Shown here piece by piece: positions 26,745 through 35,801 of a stretch of 64,000 nucleotides of DNA. Source of the DNA: Thermohalobaculum sp963721105. Its GTDB lineage: Bacteria > Pseudomonadota > Alphaproteobacteria > Rhodobacterales > Rhodobacteraceae. Under the pieces are notes generated by a model, which was not told the origin of the DNA, did not search any database, and was given only the letters and a program-made list of their open reading frames with translations. Numbering within the stretch: the stretch's first letter is position 1; each line of letters starts with the position of its first letter. The stretch lies in the NCBI GenBank assembly GCA_963721105.1, contig CAVRHY010000011.1, positions 372,001 through 436,000 of the forward strand, written 5' to 3'. The position numbers were made by a program, and so were the translations under genes.

Positions 26745-27811
26745 CGGCGTCTCCTTGCGATCTCGGCGGCGACGGGGGCATGCGGCAGGCCCAGCGCGCG
26801 GGGGTCCGGCGCGACGGCGGGGGCGTCGGTGCGCACGGCGCTGCGCAGCCGGGCCGAGCGGGCACGCGGATTGGCGGCAAGCTCGGCCTCGCCGGGCGTG
26901 ACGGCGGCGGCCGGGCGGGCATAGCGGGGCGGCGGCAGGGCGCGCACCGGGGCGTGGCGCGAGCCGCCCTCGGCGGCGCTGGACGCCGCCTGCAGGTAGC
27001 GCTTGACGATCCGGTCCTCGAGCGAGTGGAAGGTCACGACCGCCAGCCGCCCGCCGGGCCGCAGCACGCGCTCGGCGGCGGCGAGGCCGCGGGCCAGCTC
27101 GCCCAGCTCGTCGTTCACCGCGATGCGCAGCGCCTGGAAGGTGCGCGTCGCCGGGTGGATCTGCCCGGGCTTCGGCCGCGGCAGCACGCCGGCGACGATC
27201 TCGGCCAGCTGCAGCGTGCGGGTGATCGGCGCCTCCGCACGGGCGCGCACGATCGCACGCGCGATGCGCCGCGCCGCGCGGTCCTCGCCGAAGCCGTGGA
27301 CGATGTCGGCAAGCTGCTCCTCGCTGGCCTCGTTCACGAGGTCCGCGGCGCTCGGCCCCTCGTCCGCCATGCGCATGTCGAGCGGCCCGTCGACCATGAA
27401 CGAGAAGCCCCGCGCCGGCTGGTCGAGCTGCATCGACGACACGCCGATGTCCAGGACCACCCCGTCCACCGTACAGCAACTCTCCGTCCCCTGCCGCGTC
27501 TCCGGCGGGTCACCCGGCGCGTGCCCCGCCGCGATCTCGTCCAGCGCGCCGAAGGTGCCCTCGACCAGCACCAGCCGCGGCTCGGCCTCCGTGCCACCCC
27601 TGCCGCGCGCCGCCTCCAGCGCCGCCGGGTCGCGGTCGATGCCGATGACGCGCGCCGCGCCGGCGCCCAGGATCGCGCGGCTGTAGCCGCCGGCGCCGAA
27701 GGTGCCGTCGATCACCACCGCGCCCTGCAGAGGCGACAGCGCGGCCAGCACCTCGTCCAGCAGGACGGGGACATGGGGCGGCGCGTCCGGGCGTCGTGCG
27801 GCGGCCATCAT
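26741..27811 (-). CDS. rsmH: 16S rRNA (cytosine(1402)-N(4))-methyltransferase
   Basis: SAM-dependent methyltransferase modifying C1402 in the ribosomal P site; 356 aa. Motifs: HVPVLLDEVLAAL, the SAM loop IDGTFGAGGYSRAIL, GIDRDPAAL, DGVVLDIGVSSMQLDQPARG, RTFQALRIAVNDELGEL and the C-terminal VVTFHSLEDRIVKRYL. An ATGATG start overlaps the mraZ stop (first ATG at 27811, second at 27808). In one frame the mraZ 5' part reads directly into this gene because of an indel in mraZ; they are separate genes. Confidence 0.96.
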   Translation of the reverse strand: MMAAARRPDAPPHVPVLLDEVLAALSPLQGAVVIDGTFGAGGYSRAILGAGAARVIGIDRDPAALEAARGRGGTEAEPRLVLVEGTFGALDEIAAGHAPGDPPETRQGTESCCTVDGVVLDIGVSSMQLDQPARGFSFMVDGPLDMRMADEGPSAADLVNEASEEQLADIVHGFGEDRAARRIARAIVRARAEAPITRTLQLAEIVAGVLPRPKPGQIHPATRTFQALRIAVNDELGELARGLAAAERVLRPGGRLAVVTFHSLEDRIVKRYLQAASSAAEGGSRHAPVRALPPPRYARPAAAVTPGEAELAANPRARSARLRSAVRTDAPAVAPDPRALGLPHAPVAAEIARRRR

Positions 27812-28279
27812 CCGTGCAGCCCGCGCAGGTCGAAGTGCACCGGCTCGTCGGCCTCGCCGGCCATCATCTCGGCCTCGTAGGCCTCGTGCGCGTCCGGCCG
27901 CCACAGCTCGAAATGCGTCGTGCCGCCGACGAAGCGCACCTCCTTCTCCAGTCCGAACTGCTCGCGCAGCGGCCTGGCGACGACGATGCGGCCGGCATCG
28001 TCGACCTGGATCTGGCTGGCGCGGCTGACCAGCTTGATCTGCGCCCTGTTCTGCGCCTGCGACCGAGGGGTAATTCTTTGCGTTGTGGCGCTCGATCAGC
28101 GTCTCGTAGGCCTTGTTCGTCAGGAAGACGATTGCGCGCGGGTCCTGCAGTCCCGGCACGAGATAGAGCGAGTTCGGCAACTCCATGGTATCGAGCACCC
28201 GACGGAACTCGGTCGGGAGCGACACGCGCCCCTTGTCGTCCATCCGGTGGTCATGCGTGCCGGTGAAATTCTTCAGCAC
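27808..28279 (-). CDS. mraZ: Transcriptional regulator MraZ (one apparent +1 indel)
   Basis: AbrB-fold DNA-binding protein that heads the dcw cluster and represses it in other bacteria. The first half is clean: FTGTHDHRMDDKGRVSLPTEF and RAIVFLTNKAYETLIERH. Near 28062 the frame breaks; dropping one base gives the second AbrB-like half NRAQIKLVSRASQIQVDDAG, then VRFVGGTTHFELWRPDAHE and the end FDLRGLHG, for a 156-aa protein with the stop overlapping rsmH. First gene of the run; its leader holds a hairpin and several repeats. Confidence 0.9.
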
Positions 28280-28345
28280 GGCCCCTGGCGCCCCTCAGCC
28301 TGCCCGAGGCATGGGCTGCGGCGTGGGGCCCCTCGAACAAGGAAC

Positions 28346-28372
28346 GGGCGGATCGGGGCTGCCGATCCGCCC
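28346..28372. promoter_or_regulatory. Perfect 11-bp hairpin in the mraZ leader
   Basis: GGGCGGATCGG (28346-28356) pairs with CCGATCCGCCC (28362-28372) across a 5-nt loop, 67-93 bases upstream of the mraZ ATG. No U-tract follows on the minus strand, so it is not a standard terminator. It may be an attenuator-like or mRNA-stability element, or an operator. Confidence 0.5.
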
Positions 28373-28458
28373 GCCGTCCCTCGAAGAAATCCCGCGGCCC
28401 GCCCCATTTTTTCTGGGCCTTTTTCTGCCGCTGCCGTACTCTCGCCTCGTCTTTTCTC

Positions 28459-28590
28459 GGGACACCCGCCGAGCCTGTATGAAACCGCTCGTTCTTTTGT
28501 TGGTGATCCGGCGGGTGTCCCTGCCGAATCTTTTACTCTAAAGCGGTGTCCCAATCAAAGCCTTTTTACCCCACTTCGGACGAATCTTTA
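28459..28590. promoter_or_regulatory. dcw upstream region: repeated GGGACACC boxes and GANTC pair
   Basis: The 519-bp interval 28280-28798 has no gene. It contains a perfect 12-bp inverted repeat (GGGACACCCGCC at 28459-28470, GGCGGGTGTCCC at 28510-28521) and a third copy of the 8-base core (GGTGTCCC, 28545-28552), so on the minus strand GGGACACC occurs twice 31 bases apart. CGAATCTTT occurs at 28525 and 28581, each holding a GANTC site. On the minus strand TTGATT (28560-28555) with TAAAAG 17 bases later is a weak promoter candidate. MraZ is known to bind repeated TGGG boxes upstream of its own gene; these repeats could play that role, by inference. Confidence 0.4.
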
Positions 28591-28798
28591 CCACGCCACG
28601 AGATGTGGTAGTTAATTCCGGTTAAAGTACAAGATGCCACGGGACCGGCTCCGCGGCCGAGCGTCTCCGCCCCCGTTCGACACGCGGGGGGGGGGACGCC
28701 GCCGGCACCCGAATCGCCCGGCGGCGGGGCCGGCGGTGGAACCGGGGAGAGGGCCGCGTCATTGCGGAGAAGCAGCCGGAGGAGGAGAAGGGGTCGGC

Positions 28799-29944
28799 AT
28801 GGCGGGCAGGAAAGCGGCAGGCGACAGACCGGCGCCCCCGGCGACGGGTCGCGGCCCTTCGGGCACGATCGAGCTATTCTTCCGCGGAGCCGAGCAGATA
28901 GCGCATGTGGGCGACCCGATCTGGCAGGACGTCTCGTGCGTCGCCTCGGCCGGCCGCTCGATCTTCTGCAGCGCCGACGAGGGGGCGAGTGTCGAGCGCT
29001 TGCTGCTCGACTCGCGCCCGGGCCGTGCCGGGAGCCATGCGAGCTTTGCGCTGGCCGATGCCTTCGATCTGCCGGGCGGACGGACTGGCGAGATGGACGT
29101 GGAGGGGATGACAGTCGCGGACGGCTACCTCTGGCTCTGCGGCTCGCACTCGCTGAAGCGCGACAAGCCGGACGAGGACGGGCTGGCGGCGATGCTCGAT
29201 CTCGACTGGGACGAGAACCGCGGCTTTCTGGGCCGCTTGCCGCTGCTCGACCGGGGCGGCGGCGTGTTCGAGCCGATGATTGCCGTGGAGTCGATGGGCG
29301 ACGCGCCGGCACGCACCAGCCGGATGCTGAAGATGCCCGGCGCCGCCGACAAGGCGCCGGTGCGCCGGATGCTGGCCGGCGACCCGCTGCTCGGGCCGTT
29401 CGTCGGCCTGCCCTGCAAGGAGAACGGCCTCGATATCGAGGGGCTGGCCGTGCGCGGCCAGACCGTGCTGCTGGGGCTGCGCGGGCCGGTGATCGGCGGT
29501 CTCGCCTTCATCCTGCGGCTGGAGCTGAAGGAGAAGGGCGACGGCTGGCTCAAGCCGCGCAGGCTGGCGGACGGGCGGCGCTATGCGCTGCAGGCGCTGG
29601 ACCTGGGCGGGCAGGGCATCCGCGACCTGGTGTGGCGGGACGACCGGCTGCTGGTGCTGGGCGGCGCGACGACGGACATCGAGGCGCAGCAGGTTGTCTT
29701 CGCGATCGACGGCTACGATCCCGAGCGCGAGATCTACGACGCCGGCGCGCTGGCATGCGTGCTGGAGCTGCCCTTCCTGCGCGGCGCCGACGATGCCGAG
29801 GGCATCGAGCTGATCGAAACCGCCGGCGTCGAGACGCTGCTGGTGACATACGACTCGCCGCATGCCCAGCGCACCGACGCGGCGCGGAACCGGCTGACCG
29901 CGGACCTGTTCGACATCCCGCTGGCGCCGGGAAAGGCGCGCTAG
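28799..29944 (+). CDS. DUF3616 family protein
   Basis: 381-aa soluble protein matching the DUF3616 family as I recall it: repeated strands and turns such as GTIELFFRGAEQIAHVG, VSCVASAGRSIFCSADEG, EMDVEGMTVADGYLWLCGSH, LDIEGLAVRGQTVLLGLRGP, IRDLVWRDDRLLVLGG and DAEGIELIE, consistent with a beta-propeller-like fold. No signal peptide. The ATG at 28799 has a strong GGAG/AAGGGG site; an earlier in-frame start would add a low-complexity Arg/Gly/Pro stretch. Function unknown. It is the only gene reading away from the dcw promoter region. Confidence 0.75.
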   Translation: MAGRKAAGDRPAPPATGRGPSGTIELFFRGAEQIAHVGDPIWQDVSCVASAGRSIFCSADEGASVERLLLDSRPGRAGSHASFALADAFDLPGGRTGEMDVEGMTVADGYLWLCGSHSLKRDKPDEDGLAAMLDLDWDENRGFLGRLPLLDRGGGVFEPMIAVESMGDAPARTSRMLKMPGAADKAPVRRMLAGDPLLGPFVGLPCKENGLDIEGLAVRGQTVLLGLRGPVIGGLAFILRLELKEKGDGWLKPRRLADGRRYALQALDLGGQGIRDLVWRDDRLLVLGGATTDIEAQQVVFAIDGYDPEREIYDAGALACVLELPFLRGADDAEGIELIETAGVETLLVTYDSPHAQRTDAARNRLTADLFDIPLAPGKAR

Positions 29945-29969
29945 ATCAGGAGCATGCGCCGCCCGCGGT

Positions 29970-30458
29970 CTAGCGCAGCCGGGCCAGCGCCTGGCGTCGC
30001 TCGACGAGCATCGGGTGCGTGCGCGCGATGTGATAGCGGCCGTGCCCGGAGCGCGTGAGGATGCCGCGCCGGGTCAGCGCGCTCATCAGGTTCGAGCCGT
30101 AGTTCCGCCCGGCCGTCATGCCCCGGCGCCGCAGCTCGAGATTGACGTCGGTGGTGGTGATCGAGCCCTCGCCCCATTCCGCCAGCAGGTCCAGCACGGT
30201 GCCGTAGCGCCGGTCGGCCGGCGGCCGGCCGGTCGCCACGGGCGGCCGGTGCAGCAGCTCGGCGACGCGGCGCTCGTAGGGGTCCCGCTCGGCCGGCTCG
30301 AGCGCCGAGACGGCGGCGTCGAGCGCCTGCGCCAGCCGCGAGCGGCGGCGCTCGCAGCTTTCCATGTCCTCGCTCATCTCGATCATCCACTCGTGGACAT
30401 GCGTCAACTCGGCCAGGATGCCGTCGACGATGCCCGCCAGGGCCTGCGAATGCGTCAT
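29970..30458 (-). CDS. Unrecognised protein with C-terminal winged-helix-like domain
   Basis: 162 aa, not assigned to a family. The N-terminal half is helical and acidic/basic (GILAELTHVHEWMIEMSEDM, then CERRRSRLAQALDAAVSAL), likely a coiled coil. The C-terminal half looks like a winged helix: LDLLAEWGEGSITTTDVN, LELRRRGMTAGRNYGSNLM, SALTRRGILTRSGHGRYHIA, where the last part forms the wing. The ATG at 30458 has a GGAGAGAG ribosome site; an upstream in-frame start has none. Convergent with the DUF3616 gene. Probably a DNA-binding protein; nothing in the neighbourhood identifies a target. Confidence 0.6.
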   Translation of the reverse strand: MTHSQALAGIVDGILAELTHVHEWMIEMSEDMESCERRRSRLAQALDAAVSALEPAERDPYERRVAELLHRPPVATGRPPADRRYGTVLDLLAEWGEGSITTTDVNLELRRRGMTAGRNYGSNLMSALTRRGILTRSGHGRYHIARTHPMLVERRQALARLR

Positions 30459-30740
30459 GTATCTCTCTCCGAACGCGCGCCCGCGAAGCCGCGGCCATGC
30501 CACCGAACCGGGCGCCCCCGGATACATGACGCAATCGCGTAAAATGATCGCTAATCGGGAGCCGTCCCGGCGGCGGTGATTCTTGCAAGAGAATCGTCCC
30601 TCCGGAGAGGGCACGTTGCCCTGCCGAAGCGGGAGTCGCGCACATTCGGCGAGGGTTCTCGCCGAAGGGTTCGGCGAGATCGAGGCCGGTGGCGCGGGGG
30701 TTGCGGCGGCTGGGCGGGCGCTCCGCTCGGCTCTGGGAGG

Positions 30741-30764
30741 CCGCCGCCTGCGAGCGGGCGGCGG
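30741..30764 (-). terminator. Hairpin directly after the hydroxyacid dehydrogenase gene
   Basis: CCGCCGCC (30741-30748) and GGCGGCGG (30757-30764) form an 8-bp stem immediately 3' of the stop codon. No U-tract follows, so intrinsic termination is uncertain. Confidence 0.3.
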
Positions 30765-31657
30765 TCAGGTCTTGCGGACCGGCTTGCCGCCGAGCGCCTC
30801 GTAGAAGCGGGTGGCCTGGCTGTCGTCGTGGCGGCCGAAGCCGGCGCCCGAGGCGCCGAGGAACACCTGCAGCGCGGCGGCGCTGACCGGCACCGGGAAG
30901 CGGCTGGCGCGCGCGGCGTCGAGCACGATGCCGAGGTCCTTGACGAAGATGTCGACGGCCGAGGCGGCGCCCTCGGGCGGGTCGATCATCTTCGGGCCGC
31001 GGTTGCCGAGCATCCAGGAGTTGCCGGCCGAGACGCCGAGGATCTCGAGCACCTGCGCCGGCGCCAGGCCGAGATGCGCGCCGAAGCTCATCACCTCGGC
31101 GGCGACGGCGAGGTTCGCGCCGGCGGCGAGCTGGTGGACCATCTTCATCGTCGAGCCGGGGCCGGGGGCGTCGCCGAGGCGGAAGACGTTCCTGCCCATG
31201 ACCTCGAGCAGCGGCTGCGCCGCCTGCCACGCCGCGTCGTCGACCCGACGGCCATCATGGTCAGCGCGCCGCCCTCGGCCCCGACCACGCCGCCCGAGAC
31301 CGGGCAGTCGAGGTATTTCCAGCCGGCGGCCTCGGCGCGCTCGCCGATGCGGACGGCGGCGTCGGGCGGCACGGTGACGCCCGAGAGCACCAGCGCGCCC
31401 GGCGCCAGCGCACCCTCGGCGCCGTCCGGGCCGAACAGCACGGTTTCCAGCTGCGCGGCGTTGACGACCATGACGACCAGCGCCTCTGCGCCCTCGCAGG
31501 CGGCGGCGACGGTTGGCGCGGCGGTGGCGCCGCGTTCGGCCAGCCACGGCCCGGCGGCGGGGGCCGGGTCGTAGCCGGCGAGCGTGTGGCCGGCGCCGAT
31601 CAGGCAGCCGGCCATGCCGCGGCCCATGGCGCCCAGCCCTGCGAATGCGATGCGCAT
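30765..31657 (-). CDS. NAD-dependent beta-hydroxyacid dehydrogenase, L-threonate dehydrogenase-like (one apparent indel)
   Basis: 3-hydroxyisobutyrate/6-phosphogluconate dehydrogenase superfamily. N-terminal Rossmann motif MRIAFAGLGAMGRGMA, VVMVVNAAQ, substrate loop YLDCPVSGGVVGAE, catalytic-lysine region GPGSTMKMVHQLAAG, and the C-terminal helices with GNSWMLGNRGPKM and DIFVKDLGIVLDAAR, which resemble LtnD-type threonate dehydrogenases. The frame breaks near 31249 (LTMMAVG then DDAAWQAAQPLLEVMG); restoring one missing G gives about 297 aa. No other sugar-acid catabolic genes are adjacent, so the substrate is uncertain. Confidence 0.8.
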
Positions 31658-31819
31658 GTGGTGGTCCCTCCGCCCGATTGAGTCGGGCGGACGGTAGAGG
31701 CCGGCAGGGCGCGTTGGAAGCCCGCCCTGCAAGGTTGCCGCGAGAGCGCCGCCATCCCGACGCGCTTCGTGCCGGGGTGCGAGAGCGCGGCGGCGGTATT
31801 CCCGGCCGCGTCGCGGTGC

Positions 31820-32086
31820 CTACTGGTCGGCGCTGTGGAGGTAGTCCACCCGATCGACCGCCAGGTCGGGGCCGAAGGACACGATCACCCGGCTGCCCCG
31901 GGCGTCGGTCGCGATCAAGCGGTCGGACGCGAGGCCCGTCTGCCTGATGGAGCTGTAGCCCAACGCCTCGAGGGCCGTGACCCGATTCTCGACGAGAGTG
32001 GGCGTGGCCACAGCTTGGGCGCCTGCCACGCCGCCGATCGCGATCAGCAGGCCCGGCACGATCAAGGCGGCTGAAAGAAGTTTCAT
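31820..32086 (-). CDS. Small secreted PepSY-like protein, copy A
   Basis: 88-aa exported protein. Signal peptide MKLLSAALIVPGLLIAIGG with cleavage likely after VAGAQA. The mature part reads ENRVTALEALGYSSIRQ, then DRLIATDARGSRVIVSFGPD and ends VDRVDYLHSADQ, the helix-strand-strand pattern of PepSY/DUF2782-type domains. A clear paralog lies 2 kb away at 33826-34107; about half of the mature positions agree (ALGY/RLGY, ATDA-GSRVIV, VDYLH-AD). An ATG 15 bases earlier (32101) is possible. Periplasmic; function unknown. Confidence 0.7.
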   Translation of the reverse strand: MKLLSAALIVPGLLIAIGGVAGAQAVATPTLVENRVTALEALGYSSIRQTGLASDRLIATDARGSRVIVSFGPDLAVDRVDYLHSADQ

Positions 32087-32344
32087 GTGTATATACCTCA
32101 AAAATTGAGACGAATGGCCTTCACCGATCCCGATGTCGGTCCATCAGAAAGCGAGTAAGTAAGAATGATATTTTGATTCCGGCTGACCTAGGCGAGAAGT
32201 ATTTAGCGAGGGGATTTTTCCGGTAGAGAAAGACTATCACAGATAGAATTGAGGACGGCAGATTATTTGCAAAACGGGAAATTTATTTATTGAAGAGCGG
32301 GCTGCGGGCGTGTTCGGGGCAGGGTGCCTCGATGCACGCCCCCC

Positions 32345-32562
32345 TTGCCGGTGTTTACCAGCACCTGATCCGCGACGAGGGCGACGACGCCGGCGCCTCG
32401 AATACTGCTGGATCAAACCCGTGAGGCACGGCCTCGTCGCGCGCGCCCGCGACTGGCCGCACTCGACCTACCACCGCGAGGTCCGGCGCGGAATTCGTGC
32501 CGGAGGATTGGGCCGGGGAGGTCCCGGAGGGCGAGTACGGCGAGCCGGTCCCGGTGCGGTAG
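32345..32562 (+). pseudogene. REP-associated tyrosine transposase (RAYT), C-terminal remnant A
   Basis: Translated pieces in three frames line up with the C-terminus of RAYT (IS200-like, TnpA-REP) proteins: YQHLIRDEGDD, then LEYCWIKPVRHGLVARARDW plus PHSTYHREVRRG, then VPEDWAGEVPEGEYGEP before a TAG at 32560-32562. At least two frame breaks and no N-terminal HUH domain, so this is a decayed fragment. The preceding 32087-32344 is AT-rich with no gene visible. REP-like hairpins follow directly. Confidence 0.75.
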
Positions 32563-32633
32563 GGTGGGGCGCTACCCCGGCATGCGGTAAGTGGCACCCG
32601 TCGCGACGTGGTGGGGTGAAACCCCACCCCTAC
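32559..32633. repeat. REP-like inverted pair next to the RAYT remnant
   Basis: On the minus strand a GTAG tetranucleotide (32633-32630) precedes a perfect 8-bp hairpin (GGTGGGGT at 32610-32617, ACCCCACC at 32621-32628, loop GAA). On the plus strand a second GTAG (32559-32562) precedes a weaker GGGTGGGGCGCTACCCC hairpin. GTAG plus hairpin in opposed orientation is the layout of REP/REPIN elements mobilised by RAYTs. Confidence 0.55.
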
Positions 32634-32769
32634 GCGCGCTCCGTCAGCAACGGCGGCGATCAGCCGCCCCGCCATCCCGTATTCCTCCTTGGCTACGATA
32701 GTTTCGTATGCAAGAATTTCATGGTTTCGAATGATTTAGGGGTTCTTGCGGTGATTGGGGGCAGATCAT

Positions 32770-33648
32770 TTGCACTTGGAACTCAAGCAGGTTGAAGCAC
32801 TCGCGGCCGTTTTGAGAACGGGAGGTTCGAAACCGCGGCCAAGCAACTTCGCCTTACGCCGTCCGCCCTGTCGCAACGGATCCGCTTGCTGGAGGAGCGA
32901 GTGGGCGCCGTTCTGGTCGTGCGGGGGGCACCCTGCACGCCGACCGAAGAAGGGCGCCGGGTCTGGCGCTACGCGCAGGACGTCGCATTGCGCGAGCACG
33001 AACTGGTCGCGAGCCTGGCGGTCGACATCGGCCAGGCGCATGTCCCCGTGGCGCTTGCGATCACCCCGGACACGCTGGCGACATGGTTTCTGGATGCCCT
33101 GCAAGAAGTACCCAACCTGCTTTTCTCGCTGAAGGTCGACAACTCGGAACAAGGCACGCGGCTCCTCGCCCGTGGCGATGTCCTTGCGGCCGTGACCTTC
33201 GGCGTCAAACAGGTGCGGCTGCGACGCCTTTGCGCTCGGTGCCCTTCAATACGTGCCGGTCTGCAGCCCCGGCTTTTTCGCGCGGTGGTTCGCGAACGGA
33301 CTCGACATGGAGGCGTTACGGCGGACACCCTGCGTGACTTACAACGAGGATGACCGCTTGCAGGTCGAGTTCGCGACGAAGACCTCCGGTCAGTCCGTGG
33401 TGCCGCCTTCCCATCACATGGCCGATTCGCGCGCGCTGTGCGACGCGGCTGCTTTCGGGATGGGATGGACGATGCTGCCGCACCTGCTCGCCCGGCCGTT
33501 GCTCGCTGACGGACGGCTCGTGCTGATGTCGGAAGAGCATCACTTCCACTCCGAGCTGAGCTGGCAGGTCGCGCGTGCCTCGCAGAGCGTCATGCGCCCG
33601 CTGACGCGGGCAGTGCGGAAGGTGGCAGCGCGCTTGCTGATTCAGTGA
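32770..33648 (+). pseudogene. LysR-family regulator, ArgP/IciA-like, frame broken twice
   Basis: Segments in two frames make one ArgP-like LysR protein of about 292 aa: ELKQVEALAAVLRTG, then FETAAKQLRLTPSALSQRIR (winged HTH), LLEERVGAVLVVRG, RYAQDVALREHEL and the co-inducer domain with VPVALAITPDTLATWFLDAL, then after a second break VPVCSPGFFARWF, MADSRALCDAAAFGMGWTML and a basic C-terminus. Breaks lie near 32821 and 33224. No ATG start; TTG at 32770 or 32776. Either a decaying gene in the island or sequencing indels. ArgP proteins normally control amino-acid export and lysine genes; no LysE-type exporter is adjacent. Confidence 0.7.
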
Positions 33649-33825
33649 CATCCTGTGCGACCGGGACCGTCCCGGGAGAACGTGTCCGGTGCGCCGGTGC
33701 GGCCCGGCGGGGCGGGGCATGGCTCCCGCCCGACCGCCTGTCCTGCGCGCTTCGCGGCGGCGTGCAGCGCCGCGCGGGCGCGGCGGGCACGCGGAACCGG
33801 CCGGTGCCCGGCCGGAACGCGGTGT

Positions 33826-34107
33826 CTACTCGTCGGCGAAGTGCAGATAGTCGACCCGCACTATCGTCCCCTGGTCGGGGTTGAAGGTCACGATCACCCG
33901 GCTGCCCTGGGCGTCGGTGGCGGTCACCCGGTTGACCGCGTCACCCGTGGCCCTGACCGCGTGGTAGCCCAGGCGCTCGAGCGTGCCGACCTGGTGCTCG
34001 AAGAAGGCGTCCCCGGCAACGGCCGAGGCCAGGGTCTGCGCGCCTGCCGCGCCGCCGGCCGCGAACAGCAGGGCCGGCAGCATCATGGAGGCCAAAAGTC
34101 GTGTCAT
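33826..34107 (-). CDS. Small secreted PepSY-like protein, copy B
   Basis: 93-aa paralog of the protein at 31820-32086. Signal peptide MTRLLASMMLPALLFAAGG ending near AGAQT, then FFEHQVGTLERLGYHAVRAT, NRVTATDAQGSRVIVTFNPD and the terminal VRVDYLHFADE. Same orientation as copy A and also followed upstream by a RAYT remnant, so gene plus remnant looks like a duplicated module. A longer in-frame start at 34173 would remove the signal peptide. Function unknown; a periplasmic sensor or inhibitor role is only a guess from PepSY relatives. Confidence 0.7.
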   Translation of the reverse strand: MTRLLASMMLPALLFAAGGAAGAQTLASAVAGDAFFEHQVGTLERLGYHAVRATGDAVNRVTATDAQGSRVIVTFNPDQGTIVRVDYLHFADE

Positions 34108-34347
34108 CTGAGTTCCTGCGGACAAATTGATGAGAGGCCTGTGCCGACCGCGAACCGACCGAACAGGATGCACTTCAGGAATTGACTTTAAGCCCCAGCC
34201 AACTTTTGCGACCGTCGGTGCGCCAGGGTCGGACGGTATCTCTTGGATAACACGGAACGCCCCTCGCCCGGTTTCATTCTCCTAAAGCAGGGTTAGTTGA
34301 ATTTCAGCGGGTCACCGGCGCGCGGCCACGTCCTCCGATGCGCCAGT

Positions 34348-34490
34348 TGCATCTATCCGGTGAGGCACGGCCTTGTCGCGCGCGCCCGCGACTGGCCGCA
34401 CTCGACCTTTCACCGCGAGGTCCGGCGCGGCGTCGTGCCGTGGGATTGGGCCGGCACGTTCCCGACGGCGCCTATGAGCGGTGCGTGTTC
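34348..34490 (+). pseudogene. RAYT C-terminal remnant B
   Basis: One frame encodes CIYPVRHGLVARARDW, PHSTFHREVRRGVVPWDWAG, nearly identical over about 35 residues to remnant A at 32405-32510, and to the C-terminal end of REP-associated tyrosine transposases. No start and no catalytic domain. The upstream interval 34108-34347 holds no gene that I can support. Confidence 0.7.
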
Positions 34491-34500
34491 AATAGTGCGG

Positions 34501-34534
34501 TACTTCGCCGCGCCGGAGGTGACGCGGCGAAGTA
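34501..34534. repeat. 12-bp palindrome after RAYT remnant B
   Basis: TACTTCGCCGCG (34501-34512) and CGCGGCGAAGTA (34523-34534) form a perfect 12-bp stem with a 10-nt loop, just past the transposase remnant, in the place where remnant A has its REP-like hairpins. Confidence 0.55.
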
Positions 34535-34622
34535 AGGCGTCCGCGCTTTCGGGGTGGAATCCCACTCGACGCTTGGTGTAAGCCTATCTGAGCTTGGGTA
34601 GATCATCAGAGGCACGCAAATT

Positions 34623-35685
<1,063 letters not shown>

Positions 35686-35801
35686 CTGAAGCCGCGTGAG
35701 CAATCCACGGTCGTTTCCGAGGGAGTTCATTCCACGCTTGGAGCACCGATCCCGAGCTGCCGTCAGGCGCGGGCCCCAAGTGTTGGATTCGATCCACTAA
35801 C

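Noticed and set aside
26741..28279. MraZ-RsmH fusion
   Set aside because: Caused by a one-base insertion in mraZ; the corrected mraZ second half is fully recognisable and ends at the rsmH start.
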